A program made the position numbers and the translations under genes. Under the pieces are notes generated by a model. It was not told where the DNA came from and ran no database searches. It saw only the letters and a program-made list of their open reading frames with translations. DNA of 6,792 bases from an uncultured Hyphomicrobiales bacterium (GTDB lineage Bacteria > Pseudomonadota > Alphaproteobacteria > Rhizobiales > Xanthobacteraceae): contig CAITEM010000625.1 in assembly GCA_903891395.1 (NCBI GenBank), positions 1 through 6,792 of the forward strand, given 5' to 3'. This document shows, one piece after another, positions 1 through 5,239 of this stretch. Each line of letters starts with the position of its first letter. Positions within the stretch are counted from its first letter, which is position 1.

Positions 1-470
1 TCGCGGCCAACAAGGATGCCACCAAGAAGCACGTCGCCGAAGACATGAACCACGCCTACTTCCCGGTCGGCCCGGTCGGCAAGCCGACCGAACTGCATCT
101 TATGTTCCCGATCCTGGCGATGACCTACACGAAGTATCCGCAGGCCTGTAAGGCGCTGATCGCCTTCATGCTCGAAGCCGACAACTTCAATCCCTGGATC
201 GCGGCGGCGCAAGGTTATCTCAGCCACTGCCTGCCAGCCTTCGACAAGAACCCGGTCTGGACCGAGGACCCGAAGCGCACGCCCTATCGCGACGTCGCCA
301 AGCGCTCGCTCACCGCGGGCGGCCTCGGCTCTACCGGCGAAAAAGCGGCCGCGGCGATCTCCGACTACGTCCTGCTCGACATGTTCGCCGGCTTCTGCAC
401 CGGCAAGGACGACGCCAAGACCTCGATGAAGAATGCAGAGCGGCAGCTTACGCGAATCTATCGCGGCTAG
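1..470 (+). CDS. ABC importer periplasmic solute-binding protein, family 1 (3' part only)
   Basis: Only the last 155 codons are present. The reading frame is open from position 3 to the TAG at 468-470, and the ATG at 45 is an internal methionine, not the start. The protein would capture a solute in the periplasm and deliver it to the two permeases encoded immediately downstream. The visible part reads as the C-terminal lobe of a family-1 (sugar-type) binding protein, including a FPVGPVGKPTELH stretch and an aromatic-rich segment (NPWIAAAQGYL), and it ends in an amphipathic helix (ERQLTRIYRG). I recall very similar proteins in Bradyrhizobium and relatives, always beside MalF/MalG-type permeases. 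The signal peptide and N-terminal lobe lie outside the window. The ligand cannot be read from this fragment: sugars, polyols and glycerol phosphate are all possible for the family. The family call is fairly secure and the substrate is unknown. Confidence 0.85.
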   Translation, partial: AANKDATKKHVAEDMNHAYFPVGPVGKPTELHLMFPILAMTYTKYPQACKALIAFMLEADNFNPWIAAAQGYLSHCLPAFDKNPVWTEDPKRTPYRDVAKRSLTAGGLGSTGEKAAAAISDYVLLDMFAGFCTGKDDAKTSMKNAERQLTRIYRG

Positions 471-481
471 TCTCCAACAGC

Positions 482-509
482 GTCATGGCCGGGCGCCCCC
501 GGCCATGAC
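482..509 (+). terminator. 12-bp perfect palindrome between binding-protein and permease genes (attenuator or repeat element)
   Basis: The left arm at 482-493 (gtcatggccggg) pairs perfectly with the right arm at 498-509 (cccggccatgac) around a four-base loop (cgcc), and a pyrimidine run (ctttctttc) follows. It sits 11 bases after the binding-protein stop and 17 bases before the permease start. A stable hairpin here is typical of importer operons that make more binding protein than permease: it can stop some transcripts and protect the upstream mRNA 3' end. The T-run is interrupted, so termination would be partial. The core resembles the tggccggg...cccggcca palindromes I recall as common between genes in Bradyrhizobium and Rhodopseudomonas, so it may instead be a member of a dispersed repeat. 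Confidence 0.65.
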
Positions 510-526
510 CTTTCTTTCAGGAAACC

Positions 527-1480
527 ATGACCGATCTCTCGCTCAGCGCCACGACCCCGCCACCCCGGACGGTTACGTCCTGGGGCCGGCTGAAGGTCAA
601 TCGCAACTGGATTGCGATGTGGTTCATGCTGCCGACGGCGGCGTTCCTGATTCTGTTTCTGGCCTATCCGCTGGGCCTCGGCGTCTGGCTGTCGTTTACC
701 GACGCGCGCATCGGCCGCAGCGGCGTCTTCATCGGGCTGGAAAATTACGACTGGCTGTCGGACGACTCCGTGTTCTGGCTGTCGGTGTTCAACACCCTGC
801 TCTACACCGTCGTCGCCAGCGCGGTGAAATTCGGCGTCGGACTTTATCTGGCGCTGCTGCTCAACCAGAACATGCCGTTCAAGGCCATCATCCGCGCCGT
901 GGTGCTGATCCCTTTCATCGTGCCGACAGTGCTGTCGGCCATCGCCTTCTGGTGGATCTATGACGCGCAGTTCTCCATCGTGTCCTGGTCGCTGCGGCAC
1001 ATGGGGCTGATCCACGCCAACATCAATTTCCTCGGCGATTCCTGGAACGCGCGATGGTCGGCGATTTTCGCCAATATCTGGCGCGGCATTCCCTTCGTTG
1101 CGATCACGCTGCTGGCCGGCCTGCAGACCGTGTCGCCCTCGCTCTATGAGGCGGCCACCATCGACGGCGCCAGCAAATGGCAAATTTTCCGCCACATCAC
1201 TTTCCCGCTGCTGACGCCGATCATCGCGGTGGTCATGACCTTTTCGGTGCTGTTCACCTTCACCGACTTTCAACTGATCTGGGTGCTGACGCGCGGCGGC
1301 CCGGTCAACGCCACGCATCTGATGGCGACGCTGTCGTACCAGCGCGCCATCATCGGCGGCCATCTCGGCGAAGGCGCCGCGATCTCGACCGCCATGATCC
1401 CGTTCCTGCTCGCGGCCATTCTGCTGTCGTGGTTCGGATTGCAGCGGCGGAAATGGCAGCAGGGAGAGAGCAATGACTAG
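527..1480 (+). CDS. ABC sugar-type importer permease, MalF/UgpA family
   Basis: This is a 317-residue inner-membrane subunit that forms half of the channel of a family-1 solute importer. Hydrophobic segments lie at about 28-57, 86-113, 120-144, 178-200, 229-252 and 287-305, which matches the six-helix core of the family. The cytoplasmic EAA loop, which contacts the ATPase, is clear at 207-229 (YEAATIDGASKWQIF... ending in FPLL). The ATG at 527 is the only plausible start, because an in-frame TGA lies at 506-508; the Shine-Dalgarno-like AGGAAA at 519-524 is unusually close to it. The gene follows the binding-protein gene after a 56-bp gap that holds a hairpin. Its last ten codons, RKWQQGESND, reappear 88 bp downstream with synonymous changes only. 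Family and role are secure. The transported compound is unknown. Confidence 0.95.
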   Translation: MTDLSLSATTPPPRTVTSWGRLKVNRNWIAMWFMLPTAAFLILFLAYPLGLGVWLSFTDARIGRSGVFIGLENYDWLSDDSVFWLSVFNTLLYTVVASAVKFGVGLYLALLLNQNMPFKAIIRAVVLIPFIVPTVLSAIAFWWIYDAQFSIVSWSLRHMGLIHANINFLGDSWNARWSAIFANIWRGIPFVAITLLAGLQTVSPSLYEAATIDGASKWQIFRHITFPLLTPIIAVVMTFSVLFTFTDFQLIWVLTRGGPVNATHLMATLSYQRAIIGGHLGEGAAISTAMIPFLLAAILLSWFGLQRRKWQQGESND

Positions 1481-1568
1481 CCGGGCCGCCGCTGCTTTTT
1501 CTTCTCGCGAATGGGGCAAGCCCCACGCGCGATGCCGCAAGTGGCAACAGGGAGAAAGCAATGACTGA
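1473..1568 (+). CDS. Possible 31-residue bridging small ORF between the two permeases
   Basis: An ATG at 1473, preceded by agggagagag, opens a 31-codon frame. It overlaps the permease 1 stop (TAG at 1478-1480) and ends at the TGA at 1566-1568, which overlaps the permease 2 start at 1561. The product begins MTSRAAAAFSS and ends RKWQQGESND, so its tail is identical to the permease 1 tail. It has no membrane segment or recognisable domain. A ribosome finishing permease 1 could restart here, read through the 88-bp segment and arrive at the permease 2 start, which would keep translation coupled. Whether it is translated is unknown. It may be only a by-product of the duplication, and I do not propose a function for the peptide. 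Confidence 0.3.
   Translation: MTSRAAAAFSSREWGKPHARCRKWQQGESND
1505..1532 (+). promoter_or_regulatory. Hairpin in the leader of permease 2
   Basis: The outer arms tcgcg (1505-1509) and cgcga (1528-1532) pair, and after a 2x2 internal loop tgggg (1512-1516) pairs with cccca (1521-1525) around caag. A run of five T (1496-1500) lies just upstream and the permease 2 ribosome-binding site (about 1549-1555) just downstream. It could stabilise or process the message, or be the remnant of a short palindromic repeat. Only the pairing is seen; a function is inferred weakly. Confidence 0.4.
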
Positions 1569-2487
1569 CATTCTCCCCAAACTGGCCGCGCCCGGCGCCG
1601 TGCTGTCGGGGTCGTCGCCGAATACCGACACCCGCGAGGGCATGAGCTATCTGGAGACGCTGCCGCGGCGGCTCGTTACGCTGTATCTGCCGCTCGGCAT
1701 CATCCTGCTGGTGCTGCTGTTTCCATTTTACTGGATGGTCTTGACCGCCATCAAACCCGATGAACAGCTTCTGGACATGGAACGCGTCAGTCCGTTCTGG
1801 ACCTGGACGCCGACCCTCAAGCACATCAACAAGCTGCTGTTCGAAACGCAGTATCCGCGCTGGCTCTGGAACACGATGTTCATCGCGGTGGCGGCGACGT
1901 TTCTGTCCATCGCCGCCAGCGTGCTGTCGGCCTATGCCATCGTGCGCTTACGCTTTCGCGGCGCGGCTTACGCCGGCAGTCTGATTTTTCTCGCCTATCT
2001 GGTGCCGCCGTCGATCCTGTTCATCCCGCTGTCGTCGGTGGTGTTTCAATACGGGCTGTTCGACACGCCGTTCGCGTTGATCCTCACCTATCCGACCATT
2101 CTGATTCCGTTCTCGACCTGGCTCCTGATGGGTTATTTCAAGACCATCCCGTTCGAACTGGAGGAATGCGCGCTGATCGACGGCGCCAGCCGCTGGCAGA
2201 TCCTGATCAAGATCATCCTGCCGCTGGCCATCCCCGGCCTGATCTCGGCATTCATCTTCTGCTTCACGCTGTGCTGGAACGAATTCATCTACGCCCTCAC
2301 CTTCCTGTCCACGACGCAGAACAAGACGGTGCCGGTCGCCATCGTCAACGAATTCGTCGATGGCGACATCTATCGCTGGGGCTCATTGATGGCCGGCGCG
2401 CTGGTCGGCTCGCTGCCGCTCGTCATTCTCTACGCCTTCTTCGTCGAGCACTACGTCTCGGCGATGACCGGCGCCGTGAAGGAATAG
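1561..2487 (+). CDS. ABC sugar-type importer permease, MalG/UgpE family
   Basis: This is a 308-residue inner-membrane protein, the partner of the MalF-type permease just upstream. Hydrophobic segments lie at about 40-64, 105-128, 139-162, 169-191, 219-242 and 277-296. The EAA loop is at 201-222 (EECALIDGASRWQ... ending in ILPL). The start at 1561 has agggagaaagca directly upstream and lies inside the duplicated junction (copy B), so it is preferred. An alternative ATG at 1642 (MSYLETLPRR), preceded by gcgaggg, would remove a polar 27-residue leader and cannot be excluded. The gene lies 80 bp after the permease 1 stop, although the duplicated sequence implies that the two genes once overlapped by a few bases. 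It ends the plus-strand operon. No ATPase gene follows, so the energising subunit must be encoded upstream of the window or elsewhere. Confidence 0.95.
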   Translation: MTDILPKLAAPGAVLSGSSPNTDTREGMSYLETLPRRLVTLYLPLGIILLVLLFPFYWMVLTAIKPDEQLLDMERVSPFWTWTPTLKHINKLLFETQYPRWLWNTMFIAVAATFLSIAASVLSAYAIVRLRFRGAAYAGSLIFLAYLVPPSILFIPLSSVVFQYGLFDTPFALILTYPTILIPFSTWLLMGYFKTIPFELEECALIDGASRWQILIKIILPLAIPGLISAFIFCFTLCWNEFIYALTFLSTTQNKTVPVAIVNEFVDGDIYRWGSLMAGALVGSLPLVILYAFFVEHYVSAMTGAVKE

Positions 2488-2524
2488 CGCCGATATAGCG
2501 CAGCGTTTATTTTGCCGATAGACC

Positions 2525-2555
2525 CGGCGGCGGGAACCGTGAGCGCCCGCCGCCG
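2525..2555. terminator. Shared hairpin between the two convergent operons
   Basis: cggcggcggg (2525-2534) pairs perfectly with cccgccgccg (2546-2555) around an 11-base loop. On the plus strand it is followed by tttcggttc, giving a modest T-rich tail 38 bases after the permease 2 stop. On the minus strand it begins 8 bases after the binding-protein stop but lacks a U-run. It probably terminates plus-strand transcription and caps or weakly terminates the minus-strand message. The stem is seen directly; the function is inferred from position. Confidence 0.7.
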
Positions 2556-2562
2556 TTTCGGT

Positions 2563-3597
2563 TCAGTTCGTCAGCTTGACCGGCATGCGCTCGGCCTTGG
2601 GCGGCAGGAACGAATGGTTGAAAATCTCGGCCGCCGTCGGCGTCCGCGGCAAGCCGTAAGCTTCGGCGATGGTTGCGCTGCTGGCCGCGAGCTTGGCGTC
2701 GCCAACATCACCGATACCGATCGAGCGTGCTTCGTCGGTATCGATGAGGCTGTTATAGACGTAGATCATGCGGCGCTTCTCGATGTCCGTGTTGATCAGG
2801 GGCTCGACCTTCGCCATCAGCGCAATCGCCGCATCCGGGTCCGCCATCGTCTCCTTCAACGCGCGATTGATCGCCTTGACCAGGCCTTTCACCGCCGCCG
2901 GATTCTCCTTGGCGAGCTTGGCCGAGACCATGACTCCGTTGGAGTAGAGATCGAGACCGCTGTCGGCGTAGTAGATCCAGCGCAAGTCCTTATCCGGGTC
3001 GAGCTTCTGCGCCACGAGGTTCATGTAGCTCGTCGCGGTGAACACGGCGGCGACGTCGACCTGGCCCTGGATCAGGATCTGCTCCTGAAGATTGGGCGCG
3101 ACCTGCGTGATGGCGATGGTCGAGGCATCGAGGCCGTTCTTCTTGGCCAGCAAGGGCAGCAGCTTCAGCGAAGCGCCGCCGGGCGCGGTGCCGAGTTTCT
3201 TGCCGTCGAGATCCTTGACGGTCTTGATCGAGCTTGACGCCTTGGTCAACAGGGCGAACGGCGCCTTGCTGTAAATCATGTAGACCATGACCGGCGCTTC
3301 GCCTGGCTTCGTCGCCGCGGTCTGGATGACGGCATTGGTATCGCCGAAACCGGCGTCATAGGCGCCCGACATAATGCGCGACACGGTCGCGGCCGAGCCT
3401 TCGCCCTGATCGATGGTGACGTCCAGCTTCTCCGCCGCGAAATAGCCCTTCTCCTTGGCCCAGAAGTACCAGGCATGAATGCCCTGCAGTTTCCAATCCA
3501 GTGTGAACTTGATCTTGGTCATCTCCTGCGCGCTCGCGGCGGACACCGCGCATAGCGAACCGAGCGCGAGAGCGAAGGCCAGTCGGGTCAATTTCAT
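2563..3597 (-). CDS. ABC importer periplasmic binding protein, NMT1/THI5-like (SsuA/TauA/ThiY superfamily)
   Basis: This 344-residue protein has a Sec signal peptide: a basic MKLTR start, a hydrophobic core and likely cleavage after ASA at residue 23 (ASA|QEM). No lipobox is present. The mature N-terminus carries the NMT1/THI5 pattern: LDWKLQGIHAWYFWAKEKGYF at 33-53, then a GEGS loop near 65-68 and the SGAYDAGFGD element at 77-86. Relatives bind thiamin-precursor pyrimidines, aliphatic sulfonates, taurine, nitrate or other small ring compounds. The LDW...H...GYF form is nearest in style to ThiY-like pyrimidine binders, which is suggestive only. The start at 3597 is supported by aggag about seven bases upstream. 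It is the last gene of the minus-strand operon, 29 bp after the permease stop, and should feed that permease and ATPase. The ligand is unknown, but the linked cyclic amidohydrolase makes a cyclic amide or pyrimidine-like compound attractive. Confidence 0.92.
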   Translation of the reverse strand: MKLTRLAFALALGSLCAVSAASAQEMTKIKFTLDWKLQGIHAWYFWAKEKGYFAAEKLDVTIDQGEGSAATVSRIMSGAYDAGFGDTNAVIQTAATKPGEAPVMVYMIYSKAPFALLTKASSSIKTVKDLDGKKLGTAPGGASLKLLPLLAKKNGLDASTIAITQVAPNLQEQILIQGQVDVAAVFTATSYMNLVAQKLDPDKDLRWIYYADSGLDLYSNGVMVSAKLAKENPAAVKGLVKAINRALKETMADPDAAIALMAKVEPLINTDIEKRRMIYVYNSLIDTDEARSIGIGDVGDAKLAASSATIAEAYGLPRTPTAAEIFNHSFLPPKAERMPVKLTN

Positions 3598-3626
3598 AAC
3601 AAACTCCTGTTGCCGTGAAAGGGCGA

Positions 3627-4400
3627 TCAGCCCATAGCGAATTCATCTTTTCGATGAGCCCATCCGGTGATGCGGCCTTCGATGAACGAGAACACGGCGT
3701 AAAGAGCGACGCCGAGGAAGGCGAGAATCATCAGGCCGGCGAACACCAGCGGCACGTCGAAGTTGGACGAGGCGATCATCATCACGTTGCCGATGCCGCG
3801 GTTCGATGCCACCGTCTCCGAAATCACGGTGCCGACGAAGGCCAGCGTGACCGACACCTTCAGCGAGGCGAAGAAGAACGGCATGGTGCGCGGCAGACCG
3901 ACATTCCATAGAATGTCGGTCTTGGTCGCACGCAACGCGCGCATGACGTCTTCCAATTCCGGTTCGGTCGTCGCCAGCCCGGTCGCGACGTTCACGACGA
4001 TCGGGAAGATGCACATGATCATCGCGGTGAGGACCGCCGGCACGGTGCCGGCGCCGAACCACAGTACGAAGATCGGCACCACCGCGACTTTCGGGATCGA
4101 GGCAAACCCGACCAGCAACGGATAGGCGACGTCGTAGGCCAGCCGCGACGAACCGATCAGCACGCCGAGTGCGATGCCGATGACAATGCCGAAAGCAAAT
4201 CCGACCATCGTGGTGTAGAGCGTCTGAAGCGTGTGAGGCCATAAAGCCGGCGCGCGCTGGATCAGCGTGACGATGACCTGACTGGGCTTCGGCACGACGA
4301 TATCACTGACGTGAAATACCCAGCACAGCACTTCCCACAACACGAAGAAGCCGATGATGAACATCGTCGACCAAAGGCGGCGGCGCCATTGTGCGTTCAT
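3627..4400 (-). CDS. ABC importer permease, SsuC/TauC/ThiX type
   Basis: This 257-residue inner-membrane protein is the usual length for the family. Hydrophobic segments lie at about 11-30, 61-84, 91-116, 119-142, 178-196 and 217-240. The conserved family stretch FASIPKVAVVPIFVLWFGAG is at 99-118. The ATPase-contact loop is near 148-182 (ELEDVMRALRATKTDILWNV, followed by LPRTMP). It would act as a homodimer, because only one permease gene of this type is present, as in sulfonate and taurine systems. Its ATG overlaps the stop of the upstream ATPase gene by four bases (ATGA at 4397-4400), implying translational coupling, and an aaaggaaac motif lies just upstream. The binding-protein gene follows after 29 bp. 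Family and role are clear; the substrate is not determined by this subunit. Confidence 0.94.
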   Translation of the reverse strand: MNAQWRRRLWSTMFIIGFFVLWEVLCWVFHVSDIVVPKPSQVIVTLIQRAPALWPHTLQTLYTTMVGFAFGIVIGIALGVLIGSSRLAYDVAYPLLVGFASIPKVAVVPIFVLWFGAGTVPAVLTAMIMCIFPIVVNVATGLATTEPELEDVMRALRATKTDILWNVGLPRTMPFFFASLKVSVTLAFVGTVISETVASNRGIGNVMMIASSNFDVPLVFAGLMILAFLGVALYAVFSFIEGRITGWAHRKDEFAMG

Positions 4401-5239
4401 TGCACCGTTTCCTTTACTGGCCGCGCCGAAACGATCAACTGACGCAGACGCTGCGTCATCGACACGAATTCGGGCAAATACGACATCTCGATATTGCGCG
4501 GCCGCGGAAACGGCACCGCGGCGTCATCGACGATACGGCCGGGCCGTGTCGCCATCACGCAAATTCGAGTGGCCAAATAGCCGGCTTCTTTCAAGTCATG
4601 GGTGACGAGGACCACTGTCGGCTTCAGCTTCATCCATAATTCCTGCATGATCGCCCAGAGTTCCTCACGGGTGAACTGATCGAGCGCGCCGAAAGGCTCG
4701 TCGAGCATCAGCAGTTGCGGCTCATGAATTAGCGCCCGACACAGGGAGGCGCGCTGCAACATGCCACCCGATAATTGCCATGGATGCTTGTCGCCGAAAC
4801 CGGAGAGCCCGACTTCCTTGAGCAGTGCGTCGGCGCGATCGCGGAATTCGTTATTTTTTTTGGAGCGGTATTCCTGGCGGAACGGCGGCACGATCTTGAG
4901 CGGCATCATGACGTTGTCGCGGACGGTGAGCCACGGCAGCATGGTTGGATTCTGGAATGCCATGCCGACGCGCACCTCGGCAGCACCGACCTCGCGGCCG
5001 GCGACATAGACGTAGCCATTGGTGCTCTTGAGCAAACCGGCGACCAGCTTCAGGATGGTCGACTTACCGCACCCCGAAGGCCCGACTAGTGCGACGAAGT
5101 CGCCTTTTTCGATTCGGAGGTCCGTCTCGTCCAATGCGATAAATTGGCTCTCGCCTTTGCCGAATTTGACGGACACCTTCTCAAGTTCGACGAAGGTATC
5201 CTCGGTCCTCGGCGGCGGCTCGATTATCTCGGTAGTCAT
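4397..5239 (-). CDS. ABC importer ATPase, SsuB/TauB/ThiZ type
   Basis: This 280-residue cytoplasmic subunit hydrolyses ATP to drive the adjacent permease. All motifs are intact: Walker A GPSGCGKST at 53-61, Q-loop Q96, signature LSGGM at 156-160, Walker B LLMLDE at 176-181, D-loop GALD at 184-187 and switch histidine H214 (THDLKEAG). The ATG at 5239 is chosen because it forms an ATGA overlap with the stop of the preceding amidohydrolase gene and has aaggga about nine bases upstream. The open frame continues a further 150 codons inside the amidohydrolase gene, but that part has no ABC-family content. The stop overlaps the permease start by four bases. Codons 126-129 contain eight A in a row, a possible slippage site: one extra A or a -1 shift would give an immediate TAA and a product of roughly 129 residues lacking the signature and Walker B motifs. 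It belongs to the minus-strand importer and does not obviously serve the MalFG-type pair. Confidence 0.95.
   Translation of the reverse strand: MTTEIIEPPPRTEDTFVELEKVSVKFGKGESQFIALDETDLRIEKGDFVALVGPSGCGKSTILKLVAGLLKSTNGYVYVAGREVGAAEVRVGMAFQNPTMLPWLTVRDNVMMPLKIVPPFRQEYRSKKNNEFRDRADALLKEVGLSGFGDKHPWQLSGGMLQRASLCRALIHEPQLLMLDEPFGALDQFTREELWAIMQELWMKLKPTVVLVTHDLKEAGYLATRICVMATRPGRIVDDAAVPFPRPRNIEMSYLPEFVSMTQRLRQLIVSARPVKETVQ

Larger units (their letters stand above)
1448..1568 (+). repeat. Imperfect direct repeat of the permease stop/start junction, 88-bp period
   Basis: Copy A (1448-1480) and copy B (1536-1568) each contain a ribosome-binding-site-like agggaga, an ATGACT start and a stop codon in the permease 1 frame (TAG in A, TGA in B). 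Across the 31 bases 1448-1478 there are four mismatches, at 1450, 1453, 1459 and 1468. All are codon third positions in the permease 1 frame and all are silent (CGG/CGC, AAA/AAG, CAG/CAA, GAG/GAA), so both copies encode RKWQQGESND followed by a stop. The unrelated 55 bases between the copies hold a T-run and a hairpin. The silent pattern suggests that copy B diverged while still serving as the coding end of a permease gene. I infer recombination between related operons, or an insertion that regenerated the gene end. Confidence 0.85.

Noticed and set aside
467..1561. Long minus-strand open frame (364 codons) opposite permease 1
   Set aside because: It lies antisense to a clear MalF-type permease gene. 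The product is rich in R, H, D, Q and E with no domain pattern, as expected from an antisense reading of GC-rich coding DNA.
2484..2501. Direct repeat atagcgc...atagcgc just after the permease 2 stop, with a T-rich stretch after it
   Set aside because: Seven bases repeated once, with only a 4-bp possible stem, is within chance expectation. The stronger hairpin at 2525-2555 explains termination better.
2512..3237. Plus-strand open frame (241 codons) opposite the NMT1-type binding protein
   Set aside because: It is arginine- and aspartate-rich with no recognisable motif, has no ribosome-binding site in a sensible place, and crosses the shared terminator. It is an antisense shadow.
3547..3555. 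Cysteine in the NMT1-type binding-protein signal peptide as a lipobox
   Set aside because: The residues before C16 are GSL, which does not fit the lipobox rule requiring G, A or S directly before the cysteine. ASA|Q further on is a good ordinary cleavage site.
3598..3626. Possible hairpin or promoter between permease and NMT1-type binding-protein genes
   Set aside because: Only a 4-bp aaca/tgtt match is present. The 29 bases are explained by the aggag ribosome-binding site of the binding protein.
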